Origin: Solidesulfovibrio magneticus RS-1
GTDB taxonomy: Bacteria > Desulfobacterota > Desulfovibrionia > Desulfovibrionales > Desulfovibrionaceae
Direction: 5' to 3'
DNA: 64,000 nucleotides
NCBI RefSeq assembly: GCF_000010665.1
Contig: NC_012796.1
Span: 3,563,501-3,627,500 of the forward strand
The notes under the pieces were generated by a model. It was not told the origin of the DNA and searched no databases. It was given only the letters and a program-made list of their open reading frames with translations. Shown piece by piece: positions 1 through 8,153 of this stretch (position 1 is the first letter of the stretch; every line of letters begins with the position of its first letter). Both the position numbers and the translations under genes were made by a program.

Positions 1-113
1 TCCCGCTGATCCCCGAAGCCAATGAGGCCTCTGGGGAATTGCAGCACCCGTTCTTCCGGCAACGTCAAGCGCCCAAGGCGCGTTTCCACTATTCGTTCGT
101 TTTTTTTGGCCAT
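1..113 (-). CDS. fliW: FliW flagellar assembly factor, N-terminal part (runs off the window)
   Basis: The first 37 codons are present; the rest lies beyond position 1. The translation starts [18 protein letters not shown] and continues through a PRGLIGF segment, which is characteristic of FliW. FliW binds flagellin and also antagonises the translational repressor CsrA in the cytoplasm, linking filament assembly to flagellin translation. The ATG at 113 lies inside the end of csrA (25-nt overlap), so the two are translationally coupled and form the last known genes of the flgJ-flgN-flgK-flgL-csrA-fliW operon. The identification rests on a short N-terminus plus the very typical csrA-fliW adjacency. 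Confidence 0.85.
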
Positions 114-328
114 AACTTCGCCGCCGCCAGGACATCGGAATCCATGGCGCAAAGCGCCTGCCGATTCTGTTCAAGCACCCGCAGATAAACCTCTTCGCGA
201 TACACCTGCATGTCGTCGGGCACTTCCAGCCCGATCTTGATCTGCTTGCCCTGGACTCCCAGGACGGTGATCTTGATATGGTCTCCGAGGTGCAGGCTTT
301 CGCCCGGCCTCCGGGTCAAGATGAGCAT
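89..328 (-). CDS. csrA: CsrA, carbon storage regulator / translational repressor
   Basis: This is a 79-aa protein beginning [16 protein letters not shown], the conserved CsrA/RsmA N-terminus. CsrA is a small dimeric RNA-binding protein that binds GGA motifs in mRNA leaders and, in flagellated bacteria with FliW, represses flagellin translation. An in-frame start six codons upstream exists, but the internal ATG at 328 gives the family N-terminus and was chosen. At 79 aa it is longer than the 61-aa E. coli protein because of a C-terminal extension, as is common outside the gamma-proteobacteria. It lies downstream of flgL and overlaps fliW, so its production is tied to late hook/filament-junction gene expression. 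Confidence 0.93.
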
Positions 329-443
329 GAACGCCCACGCCCCCACTTGTGTTTCTGGACGCGAAAAATGCCGTCTTCGCGCCCGGTTATCGACCCTTCT
401 AGCCGTGAGGGCCGGCCTTTGTCAACGCCTGGGGCCGCGGCTG

Positions 444-1973
444 CTAAATATAGCTGACCAGGGACAGGTTCATCACCGTACTCGAGGACTTGAGCACGGC
501 CTGATAGGCCAGCTCCTGCTGGGCCAGCTTGGTGATGAGCTCGGTCAAGTCGGCGTCCTCGGTCTTGCTCAGGGTATCCCCAGCGTTCTCGGCCAGGGTG
601 TCGACCATGACGCCGGCCGCCGTCACCCGGTTTTCCCGCGCGCCAACCGAGGCGGCCACGGTGAGCACCTGCTCCTGGGACGCCGTCAGCTGGTCCAGGG
701 CTTCCTGGCAACCCTGCTGGTTGTTGGTTTCGAGGTAGCCCACGAGCTTGCCCACGGTCTCGAACAGGTTGGCATCGACCGAGCCTTCGAAGGTCACGGC
801 CTGCCCGTTGTAGACGCCGCCGAAGATGTCCTTGCCCACGCCGTTGACCGTGACCGAGTCCGTGGGGGAAATGGCCACACTGATGTCGGCGGTGCTGGGC
901 TGGATGAAAAACTGGCTGCCGGAAACCACGGTGCCGGCGCTGTCGAGGGTCAGCGAGCCGCCGGGCACGGGCAGGCTCACCGTCGTGCCGCTGGGCGTGC
1001 CCGAGGTGTTGCCCGACACCCAGGAGCGGCCGCCGTCGGTGCTGTAGGAATAGGCAAAGGGCGCGCTGAAATCGCAGTCCTCGTCCAGACGCACGGCGAC
1101 GTTGCCGGAAAATACCCCGGCCGCCGAGGCCGTGGCCCCGGAGTTGGTCGCGTCGATGACGGTCACGCCGTCGTTGGTGTTGCCGTTGTAGACCGCCGTG
1201 GGCCGGATCCACATCCAGGTGCCGTTTTCGTCCTCGTGGTCGGCGCAGGCCGTGACGGTGTCCAGGGCGTCGTTGTCCAGGGTCATGGTCACGCCGCCGA
1301 GGTTGAGTTCCTGGGGATCGTCGGTGGTGGCGGTATTGTAGGAGCCGGTGGTCCAGGTGGTCCCGCCGTCGGCGGAGTAGGAAAACGCCGGCTGGTGTCC
1401 GGCGGTGTCGGTGCCCATGAACTGCACCAGCAGCGTGGAATTGCTGGAGCCGGTGAGGGTGAAGCCGCCGTTGGAAGCGGCGACCGCCGCATTGAAGGTC
1501 TCGTCGTTGGAGTTCATCCACAGGGCCTCGGAGAAGGCTTCGGTATCCACCTTCTGGCCGGCGAACAGGGACTGCCCGCTGTACTCGGTGTTGGCCAGGG
1601 AGATGAGCTGCTGGAAATACTGGCGCACGGCCGAGGCGATCTCTCCCCGGTTCTCCTCGGTGACGGACCCCGTGGCCCCCTGCTCGGCATAGCCCTTGAT
1701 GGAGGTGATGAGCGTGCTGACCGAGGTCAGCGCGCTGTCGGACTGGGTCAGCCAGCCTTCGGCGCTGGTGATGTTGCGCTTGTACTGGGTGAGCTGGCTG
1801 ATGTCGCAGCGCGTCTGGAGCACCAAGGCCGCGCCGTTGGGATCGTCGGAGGGCGCGTTGATGCGCTTTTGGGTGGACGACTGGAGATTGGTCTCCATGA
1901 GCCGGCTCAAGGCGGCATTGTTTTGCCGGACGATGGAGCCGTAGATGCTTTGCTGGGCGACGCGCATGACCAT
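444..1973 (-). CDS. flgL: FlgL, flagellar hook-associated protein 3
   Basis: This 509-aa protein joins the hook to the flagellin filament and is exported by the flagellar type III system. The N-terminus (MRVAQQSIYGSIVRQNN, then NLQSSTQKRINAPSDDP) and the C-terminal helix (LTKLAQQELAYQAVLKSSS) are the conserved flagellin-like D0/D1 parts. The middle (roughly residues 130-380) is a large variable domain, making the protein much longer than the 317-aa enteric FlgL. Two Asp-box-like motifs, SADGGTTW and STDGGRSW, occur in that insertion. The ATG at 1973 has a GGAGG 6 nt upstream; a second ATG two codons later is possible. It follows flgK by 17 nt. Confidence 0.93.
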   Translation of the reverse strand: MVMRVAQQSIYGSIVRQNNAALSRLMETNLQSSTQKRINAPSDDPNGAALVLQTRCDISQLTQYKRNITSAEGWLTQSDSALTSVSTLITSIKGYAEQGATGSVTEENRGEIASAVRQYFQQLISLANTEYSGQSLFAGQKVDTEAFSEALWMNSNDETFNAAVAASNGGFTLTGSSNSTLLVQFMGTDTAGHQPAFSYSADGGTTWTTGSYNTATTDDPQELNLGGVTMTLDNDALDTVTACADHEDENGTWMWIRPTAVYNGNTNDGVTVIDATNSGATASAAGVFSGNVAVRLDEDCDFSAPFAYSYSTDGGRSWVSGNTSGTPSGTTVSLPVPGGSLTLDSAGTVVSGSQFFIQPSTADISVAISPTDSVTVNGVGKDIFGGVYNGQAVTFEGSVDANLFETVGKLVGYLETNNQQGCQEALDQLTASQEQVLTVAASVGARENRVTAAGVMVDTLAENAGDTLSKTEDADLTELITKLAQQELAYQAVLKSSSTVMNLSLVSYI

Positions 1974-1990
1974 GGTGAACCTCCGGGAGC

Positions 1991-4123
1991 CTAGTTTTTG
2001 AGCCCCAGGACTGTCTCGAACATCGAATTGGCGGTGCTGACGAGCTTGGCCGCGGCCTGGTAGGAATGCTGGAACTTGATCATGTTGGTCAGTTCCTCAT
2101 CGAGATTGACGCCGGAAGTCGAGAGCTGCTGCTCGTTGAGCTCGGCGGCCAAGGCCGCCTGGTAGGTGGCCTGGTACGAGGCGGCGGCGGTGTCCGAACC
2201 GATCTTGGACACCAGGGAGGCGTAATTGTCGGTAAGCGTCTGGTTCACCGTGGTCTTGCCGGCGACATAAAAGGAAATGGCGGTGTTTTCCAGTTCGGTC
2301 ATGGCCTTGGCCGTGAGGTTGTCGCCCACGGCCACCAGCCCGTCCGCGCCCACGTGGCCGGCGTTGATCCGATTGAGGTCGGTGCCGACGACATCGTTGA
2401 CGGCCACGTCCGAAGCCCGGGAGCCGGTGAGAAACGTGTTGACGCCAAGGGCGGCCAAAACACCCGAGGAATCGTCGCCGAACTGGAAGGTACGCCCGTT
2501 GACCCCGCTGATGGACAGGCGGTTGTTGCTGATGGACGCGTCGAGATAGGTGTCGGAAAAGGCTGGCGGAGAAAACGCGTTGTCTATCGCCGTGACCAGA
2601 TCATCCAGGGTCGTGACCCCGGGGGTGAAGGCGATGGACGCCTGGACCGGGTTGCCGCTGCCGTCCACGGCGAGATTGCCGTTGGCGTCGTACGCATACA
2701 GCATGAACGCGCCGGACTGGAGCCTGTCGCCAAAATCCAAGCCCGAAGACCGGGAATCAAGCGCCACGTTCGTCAACGAAACGGCGTTGGTCCCCAGGAC
2801 CGTACTGAAATTCGTCAGGCCCGCGCCCTGGGAATGGATGCGGTTGACTTCCCAGACCATGCTCTTGGCAAAGGCGTCGAGGGTGTCCTGAAACTCGCCG
2901 AGCTCCTCGTCGCGGAACAGGAACGCGCCGGCCAGCGCCCCCCCGGTGAGACGCCGGGTGTTGTCCGTGCCGTCGGCGTACTGCTGGGGGGTGATGTTCT
3001 CGGCCGTGCCGGCCGTGGTGTACCAGTACAAGGCCTTTTTCGGGACCAGGGTGAAGGTGTCGCCGACATTGAGGTTGTCGGCCGCCGGGGTGTCTGGGTC
3101 GTCAACATTGGCGAACCAGATGTCGAGGTCGCCAACCCGGACCTTGGAGCCCTCGGCCTCGGCCTGATAGACCGCCGTCGTGCCGTCGTCGTTGGTCAAC
3201 CAGGTGCGGCCGCCGTCCAGGGACACCTGGAAGGCCGCGCCTCCGCCCACGGCTCCGCCCGACACCACCTTGAGGGTGTATTCGTCGTTGTCGGCGCCGT
3301 CGTAGTAGGCCTGGACGTCGCTGACGGGAGGGCCAAGGGACGTGGGCGAAAGCTGGCGCACGGTCTGGCCCTGCTCGAACTTGAAGTCAAAGGCCACCAC
3401 CCCGTCCACCACGGTCTGTCCAGCCGTAGTGTAGACCGTGATGTCGCCCTTGCCGTTATCGATCACGTTGATATCGACAAGGCCCGCCATCTCGCGCAGC
3501 TTGACGTCACGCAGGTCGTAGAGATTGTTGGGATTGCTCTTACCGTCGATCTGGGTCTGGTTGATCTGGTTGTTGAGGTCGGCAATGTCCTTGGCCAGTT
3601 CGTTGAGCTTGTCCACGCCGGCGGCGATGCTTTGATCGGCCTGATCTTCGAGCTGCCGCATGGAATCGGCCTCGGAGCGCAGGGTGCTGAGCAGGGTCTC
3701 GGTGTCGTCCACCAGGGTCTGGCGCACGGCGGCGCTTTCCGGATTGGTGGTCAGGTCGCCCCAGTCGTCGAAAAAGGTGCTCAGCGACGTGTTGAGCCCA
3801 TCGGTGTTGGACTCGTTGACGAGATTCTGCACGCTTTGCAGGCCGTTGTAGAGGGTCTGGTAGCGGTCCCGGGCCGACACCTTGGTCAGGTATTGGGCCT
3901 CGACGAACTTGTCATGGGCGCGCACCACTTCCTGGGCCACCACGCCGGTGCCGACCTGGCCGGTGAACGTGTTGACGTACTGGCCGTCCTTGAGCACCAC
4001 CGACTGGCGGCTGTAGCCCTCGGTGTCAACATTGGAAATGTTGTTGCCGGTGACCTGCAAGGCCGCCTGGTTGGCGCGAAGGGCCCCTGCCCCCATGGAC
4101 AGCAGGGAAGTGATGCCGGACAT
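1991..4123 (-). CDS. flgK: FlgK, flagellar hook-associated protein 1
   Basis: This 710-aa protein forms the first hook-filament junction ring. The N-terminus shows the rod/hook signature ALQVTGNNISNVDTEGYSRQ at about residues 20-40. A coiled-coil region follows (about 120-190, with NELAKDIADLNNQINQTQ), and the C-terminal helix contains TNMIKFQHSYQAAAKLVSTA, the standard FlgK end. It is longer than the 547-aa enteric protein because of an inserted domain that holds an Asp-box-like motif SLDGGRTW, as in the neighbouring FlgL. The start codon overlaps the flgN stop by one base (TGATG), which implies coupling to its own export chaperone. Confidence 0.95.
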   Translation of the reverse strand: MSGITSLLSMGAGALRANQAALQVTGNNISNVDTEGYSRQSVVLKDGQYVNTFTGQVGTGVVAQEVVRAHDKFVEAQYLTKVSARDRYQTLYNGLQSVQNLVNESNTDGLNTSLSTFFDDWGDLTTNPESAAVRQTLVDDTETLLSTLRSEADSMRQLEDQADQSIAAGVDKLNELAKDIADLNNQINQTQIDGKSNPNNLYDLRDVKLREMAGLVDINVIDNGKGDITVYTTAGQTVVDGVVAFDFKFEQGQTVRQLSPTSLGPPVSDVQAYYDGADNDEYTLKVVSGGAVGGGAAFQVSLDGGRTWLTNDDGTTAVYQAEAEGSKVRVGDLDIWFANVDDPDTPAADNLNVGDTFTLVPKKALYWYTTAGTAENITPQQYADGTDNTRRLTGGALAGAFLFRDEELGEFQDTLDAFAKSMVWEVNRIHSQGAGLTNFSTVLGTNAVSLTNVALDSRSSGLDFGDRLQSGAFMLYAYDANGNLAVDGSGNPVQASIAFTPGVTTLDDLVTAIDNAFSPPAFSDTYLDASISNNRLSISGVNGRTFQFGDDSSGVLAALGVNTFLTGSRASDVAVNDVVGTDLNRINAGHVGADGLVAVGDNLTAKAMTELENTAISFYVAGKTTVNQTLTDNYASLVSKIGSDTAAASYQATYQAALAAELNEQQLSTSGVNLDEELTNMIKFQHSYQAAAKLVSTANSMFETVLGLKN

Positions 4124-4599
4124 CAGAGCCTCCCGCTGATCATGCCCGGAGGCGGCGTGGCCGAGGCCATGCGGCCCCTGGCCCCGTAGACGCCCTTTTT
4201 CGGGGTCATGAGCTTTTGCAGGTTGTCCAGGCTCGACTTGGTCACGTCATACAGCCCAAGAGCCATGGCATAGTTGCGCGAGGCCTGCTTGGCCGAGCGC
4301 TGCTCGGTCTTTTCGATGGCCTCATAAAGGCCCAGGGCCGCCTCCCGGGTCTGGGGGTCGAGCTGTCCGACCAGATCGGCCAACCGCTTGGCCTGGGGGT
4401 CCAGGGCGGCGTACAGGGCGTGGAGGCTGTGGCGCTCCGCCGTGATCTGGCGCAGCAACTCCTGGATGGAAAATTCCACCGAGGCTACCGCCGCGGGCTG
4501 GCGCGTGGAAAGATGGGAAAATTCTTCCGCCAGAAGGCTTTCCAGGAGGGCGACGGCTCCAAGCTGCCGGCGCAGGTTCGCAAGTATCTGACCCTTCAT
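4123..4599 (-). CDS. flgN: FlgN-type export chaperone for hook-associated proteins
   Basis: This 158-aa, largely alpha-helical cytoplasmic protein has many Leu/Gln/Glu heptads and a central ITAERHSLHALYAAL segment. FlgN-type chaperones bind the C-termini of FlgK and FlgL and deliver them to the export gate. Sequence conservation in this family is low, so the call rests on size, helical character and position directly upstream of flgK with a 1-nt overlap. The start was set at ATG 4599 (MKGQILANL), which has GAGGAA upstream; the open frame extends further but the upstream part has no family character. The C-terminal 25 residues are Gly/Pro-rich. Confidence 0.8.
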   Translation of the reverse strand: MKGQILANLRRQLGAVALLESLLAEEFSHLSTRQPAAVASVEFSIQELLRQITAERHSLHALYAALDPQAKRLADLVGQLDPQTREAALGLYEAIEKTEQRSAKQASRNYAMALGLYDVTKSSLDNLQKLMTPKKGVYGARGRMASATPPPGMISGRL

Positions 4600-4633
4600 G
4601 GCGTTCCTCGATTTTATTCGCAATTCCAGCAAA

Positions 4634-5671
4634 TTAAAGCGGTCCCTGCAGGACTCCCGAAACGGCCAGCAGGCCATGGGGGTCCACCGTGTCGCCGCCC
4701 CGGCGCAGTTCGAAGTGCAAATGCGGCCCGGTGGAGCGTCCGGTGCTTCCTACCTCTGCAATTTTTCCGCCAGCCTGGACGCTGTCGCCCGGCCGCACCG
4801 CGTAACCGCGCAAATGGCCGTACACGCTCTTCCAGCCGCCGGGATGCTCCACCTCCACCACGTTGCCATAGCCGCCCTTGGTTCCGGCATAAGTGACGAC
4901 GCCGTCCCAGCAGGCGGCCACCGGATCGCCCTCGGCCGCGGCGATGTCCATGCCGGCGTGCCAAGCCTTGCCGCCCTTGAAGGGATCGGTGCGCCAGCCG
5001 TAATCGGAGGTGATGTCGCCCCGGGTCGGCGCGGCCATGGGCCGGGCCGCCTGGGCCTCGGCCAGTCCGTCATCGTTTTGACGGCTGCCTTCGGCCGGCT
5101 CGTGGGCCGGGCTCAGCGCCGGCATGGCCGACTGGCCATGGGCCGCCGCCCCGGGCCGGGCCAGGGCCGCCGCCACGGCCGGCGAAAGCTGTTGCGCCTG
5201 GACCGGCCGGCCGCCGCGCGGCAGGGTCGCGTCCGTGACGGTCAGATTGGACGAAGCCACGCCCAGGCCATGGGTTCCCGTCGGCCGGTTGGCCGGCAAC
5301 ACGTCGCCGATGCCCGCCTTCTCGCCGCCGCCAAGCACCTTGCCCTTGAGCTGGCGGTACATCATGTCGGCCAGCCCAATGCCGCCGGCCTCGGCCATCT
5401 TGTCGCACATGGCCTTGTCGAACATGGAATAATACTGGTCCTCGTACTGGCCGCGCAAAAGCCCGTCCTTGGGGACCGTGGCCCGCATCTGGGAAAACAG
5501 CTTGGAGATGAACACCGACTCAAAGCCCTGGCAGGCCTCGCGCAGCTTGGCTTCCTTGTCCTTGCCGCCGGAAAGCGTCTGGCGCAGGGCGTCGATCTCG
5601 AGCTTCTGCGCGACGTCGCTGTGCAAAGAGGCGGTGGCGGCCACATCGGCCATGCCCTCGGGAACGCTCAT
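4634..5671 (-). CDS. flgJ: FlgJ-like rod-cap protein with M23 peptidase domain
   Basis: This 345-aa protein has two parts. Residues about 38-108 (LREACQGFESVFISKLFSQM through GGIGLADMMYRQL) are the FlgJ N-terminal rod-binding domain that caps the growing flagellar rod. A low-complexity linker follows, and residues about 215-335 form an M23/LytM metallo-endopeptidase with the zinc-site motifs HAGMD and HLHFEL. In enteric FlgJ the second domain is a GH73 glucosaminidase, so here the peptidoglycan-opening activity is a peptide-bond hydrolase instead. The chosen ATG at 5671 has GAGG at 9-nt spacing; an ATG three codons upstream overlaps that ribosome site. It is the first gene of the second flagellar operon, downstream of a sigma-54 promoter. 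Confidence 0.9.
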   Translation of the reverse strand: MSVPEGMADVAATASLHSDVAQKLEIDALRQTLSGGKDKEAKLREACQGFESVFISKLFSQMRATVPKDGLLRGQYEDQYYSMFDKAMCDKMAEAGGIGLADMMYRQLKGKVLGGGEKAGIGDVLPANRPTGTHGLGVASSNLTVTDATLPRGGRPVQAQQLSPAVAAALARPGAAAHGQSAMPALSPAHEPAEGSRQNDDGLAEAQAARPMAAPTRGDITSDYGWRTDPFKGGKAWHAGMDIAAAEGDPVAACWDGVVTYAGTKGGYGNVVEVEHPGGWKSVYGHLRGYAVRPGDSVQAGGKIAEVGSTGRSTGPHLHFELRRGGDTVDPHGLLAVSGVLQGPL

Positions 5672-5733
5672 GGCAGTCATCCTCGCGTTGCTGCGTCGGT
5701 TTTTTGGCCATTCGGCCCCGACACCCCTGGTAA

Positions 5734-5749
5734 GGCAAATTGCGGGCCA
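5734..5749 (-). promoter_or_regulatory. sigma-54 promoter of the flgJ-flgN-flgK-flgL-csrA-fliW operon
   Basis: Read on the minus strand, TGGCCCGCAATTTGC matches the -24/-12 consensus TGGCACG-N4-TTGC at all but one position, with the invariant GG and GC at the correct 10-bp spacing. The predicted start of transcription is near 5723, about 50 nt upstream of flgJ. Confidence 0.75.
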
Positions 5750-5774
5750 GTTTGGCTGGGAGAGGGAGAGAAGA

Positions 5775-5835
5775 GCCTCCGGCGGCTGGGGGCCTAAGGC
5801 CCCCAGACCCCCCACATGGAGAAATGTTTAAGGGG
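5775..5835. repeat. GC-rich palindromic intergenic repeat, copy 1
   Basis: The sequence begins GCCTCCGGCGGC, then GGGGGCCTAAGGCCCCC (a perfect 7-bp stem), then ACCCCCCACATGGAGAAA and TTAAGGGG. Closely related copies lie at 28976-29055 and 41052-41113, each close to a gene end, and a degenerate one at about 5925-5990. It resembles a REP-type dispersed element. Confidence 0.7.
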
Positions 5836-6011
5836 CTTCGGCGAGGATAGGCCCATACGGAGGCGAACGGCCCTTGACGGAAACCACCGATACTACGGCG
5901 GGCAGGAGAGACGCTGCCTCTGCCTTGCCCTCCCCGCTGAGGGCCTGAGGCTCCCGGCCCTCGTATGGGTGAAGGGGCCTCCTCCCTCCCCTGCCCCGCC
6001 GGTTGCGCAAC

Positions 6012-6047
6012 AAAACGCCCCGGCGGTCCGTGACGGACGCCGGGGCG
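6012..6047 (-). terminator. terminator after flgI
   Basis: On the minus strand a strong GC stem (CGCCCCGGCG opposite CGCCGGGGCG) is followed by TTTTGTTG. It lies about 55 nt past the flgI stop and would end the flgFGAHI transcript. Confidence 0.75.
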
Positions 6048-6101
6048 GCGATGCCTTTTCTGGCGAACGGCGCGGCGCGCGCCGGCCCGGCAGCGGCCGG
6101 A

Positions 6102-7286
6102 CTAGTTGACTTCGAGGTCGGCCGAGAGCGCCCCCGAGGCTTCCAAGGTGCGCAGGACGCTGATGAGGTCGCGCGGCGTGGCCCCCAGGGCGTTTAACCC
6201 TTCGACCAGTTCTTGCAGGGTCGCGCCCTCGATCATCTTGAGCTTCCTGTTCTCCTCGTTGACCGCGATATTGGTCTCGGGCGTGACCACGGTGCGGCCG
6301 TTGGAGAACGGCAACGGCTGGGACACGTCGGCCGATTCCTGGACCTGGATCTGGAGGTTGCCGTGGGTGACGGCCACCGGCGAAATCTGGACGTTTTGGC
6401 CCAGCACCACCGTGCCGGTCTTTTCGTCCACCACCACCCTGGCCCGGTGGTCCGGGGTGACGTCGAGATTTTCGATGGAAGCCATGAGCATGGCCAGGTT
6501 GCCCTGGTTTTCCGGCGGCACGGCCAACCTGATGGTGCCGGCGTCGATGGCCGTGGCCATGGCCTGGCCCAGGGATTCGTTGACCCGCTTGGCCAGCCGG
6601 GTGGCCGTGGAAAAGTCGGGATTGCGCAGCGACAGGGTCAGATCGGGCTGGTCGTTGAAGGCAAAGGGCACGCTGCGTTCGATGTTGCCGCCGCCGGGCA
6701 CCATGCCCACGGTGGTGATGTTTTTGGACACCGACGCCCCGGCCCCCTGGGCCGACACGCCGCCGACCAGCACCGACCCCTGGGCGATGGCGTAGATGTT
6801 GCCGTCAATGCCCTTTAAGGGCGTCACCAGCAGCACGCCGCCAAGCAAGCTCGTGGAGTCGCCAATCGACGACACCGTGACGTCGAGCCGGCTGCCGGCC
6901 TTGGACGACACCGGCATCTGGGCCGTGACCATGACCGCGGCCACGTTTTTGGGCTTGAGCGTCGCCTTGTCCACCCGCACGCCCATCTTGTCGAGCATGT
7001 TGTAGATGGACTGGACCGTGAAATCCGAGCCGCGCTGGTCGCCGGTGCCGGAAAGCCCGACCACCAGGCCGTAGCCCACGAGCTGGTTCTTGCGCATGCC
7101 CGACACCGTGGCCAGGTCCTTGATGCGGGCGCTGTGGGCCGTGTGGACCACGCCAAGCACCAAGGCGGCCAGGATGAGCACGGCCAGCATGGCCGGCAGG
7201 CTGTCCGGCATTGCCGCCGTCATGACGGCCAGGGCCGGACGCCGTGTCTTCGCCCTCCGGGCGTTTGCATTGGGTTGCATGTCCAT
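6102..7286 (-). CDS. flgI: FlgI, flagellar P-ring protein
   Basis: This 394-aa periplasmic protein builds the peptidoglycan-level bushing around the rod. A long N-terminal export signal with a hydrophobic stretch ([15 protein letters not shown]) precedes the mature start near [13 protein letters not shown]. The body carries the family signatures [17 protein letters not shown] and [10 protein letters not shown] and ends in the conserved [20 protein letters not shown] segment. A GGGGAG lies just upstream of the ATG. An alternative start at the internal MPDSLPAM would give a more usual signal peptide length. It is last in the flgFGAHI operon, 90 nt after flgH. Confidence 0.95.
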   Translation of the reverse strand: MDMQPNANARRAKTRRPALAVMTAAMPDSLPAMLAVLILAALVLGVVHTAHSARIKDLATVSGMRKNQLVGYGLVVGLSGTGDQRGSDFTVQSIYNMLDKMGVRVDKATLKPKNVAAVMVTAQMPVSSKAGSRLDVTVSSIGDSTSLLGGVLLVTPLKGIDGNIYAIAQGSVLVGGVSAQGAGASVSKNITTVGMVPGGGNIERSVPFAFNDQPDLTLSLRNPDFSTATRLAKRVNESLGQAMATAIDAGTIRLAVPPENQGNLAMLMASIENLDVTPDHRARVVVDEKTGTVVLGQNVQISPVAVTHGNLQIQVQESADVSQPLPFSNGRTVVTPETNIAVNEENRKLKMIEGATLQELVEGLNALGATPRDLISVLRTLEASGALSADLEVN

Positions 7287-7376
7287 ACGCTCCCCTTGGT
7301 AATCCTTCTTGTCGTGTCCGTGCGGCCTGAGTCAGGCGGCAGGGACGGCCGAAGCAGTGTTTTGTGTCGCGCCGGG

Positions 7377-8102
7377 TTAGAACGGCCAGACGTTGTCCAG
7401 GATGCGGGTAAGCCAGCCGCTCTTCTGGCGGTCGGCCAGGTCGCCCTCGCCGTAGTATTCGATCTGGCAGTCGGCCAGCATGGTCGACAGCACGGTGTTG
7501 TTGGGGCCGATGTCGATGGGCCGCACCAACCCCTTGATGACGATGATCTGGTTTTCGTCGTTGACCCGCGTCTGGCGCGCCCCTTCGACCTGCATCACCC
7601 CGCCGGGCAGGATGTTGACGATGCGCGCGCCGATGGAGGCGGTGACGGCCGATTCGCGCTTGGTCTCGCCCTTGCTCTGGAACTTCTGGGCCGTGTTGGT
7701 CTTGACGATGGGGTCGCTGCCGATAAGCCCGTTCATGCCGAAGTTGGGGCCGCCGAGCTGGCCGGACAGGTTGCCGGCCACGTTTTTGTTGCTGAAATAG
7801 TTCTGCACCCCGAGTTCGTTGCTGGCCGTGCGGTCGTTTTTGGTCTCGGCCTTGAGGTCGGACTTGGAGGTGTCCACGATGTTGACGGTCAGGATGTCGC
7901 CGATGCGCCGGGCCCGGGTGTCGTCGAAAAGGAAGGTGGGCTGGCTTTGGCTGTAGATGGAGCCGGGGTTGTCGGCCGGCGGCGGCGCCTTGGCCACGGG
8001 CGGCGTCATCTGGGGAGCCGGGGCGGCCTGCTTGGTGGCCGGCGCGCAGCCGACCACGGCGGCGGCGATAAGGGCCAGGGGGATAAGCGGTGTGCGTCTC
8101 AT
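7377..8102 (-). CDS. flgH: FlgH, flagellar L-ring lipoprotein
   Basis: This 241-aa protein has a lipoprotein signal peptide ending in AVVGC (Cys19 is the predicted lipidation site), so it is anchored in the outer membrane. A Pro/Ala-rich spacer follows, then the FlgH core with RRIGDILTVNIVDTSKSD and the C-terminal VLSTMLADCQIEYYGEGDL segment. It forms the outer-membrane ring of the flagellar basal body with FlgI below it. AAGGAA precedes the ATG. Order flgA-flgH-flgI is standard for rod/ring operons. Confidence 0.95.
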   Translation of the reverse strand: MRRTPLIPLALIAAAVVGCAPATKQAAPAPQMTPPVAKAPPPADNPGSIYSQSQPTFLFDDTRARRIGDILTVNIVDTSKSDLKAETKNDRTASNELGVQNYFSNKNVAGNLSGQLGGPNFGMNGLIGSDPIVKTNTAQKFQSKGETKRESAVTASIGARIVNILPGGVMQVEGARQTRVNDENQIIVIKGLVRPIDIGPNNTVLSTMLADCQIEYYGEGDLADRQKSGWLTRILDNVWPF

Positions 8103-8153
8103 GGCGCGTGTTCCTTTGCGTTTCGCGGTCCGTGCGAAGGGACTCTAGGCTTC

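Larger units (their letters stand above)
5672..6101. other. 430-bp intergenic region between the flagellar operons
   Basis: No gene is visible here. It contains, from right to left, the flgI terminator hairpin (6012-6047), a degenerate and then a clear copy of a GC-rich palindromic repeat (about 5925-5990 and 5775-5835), and the sigma-54 promoter of the flgJ operon (5734-5749). Confidence 0.7.

Noticed and set aside
210-1994. Very long open frames antisense to flgL, flgK, infB and the TPR gene
   Set aside because: In high-GC DNA, antisense frames stay open by codon bias; their products are low-complexity Gly/Val/His-rich and match no family.
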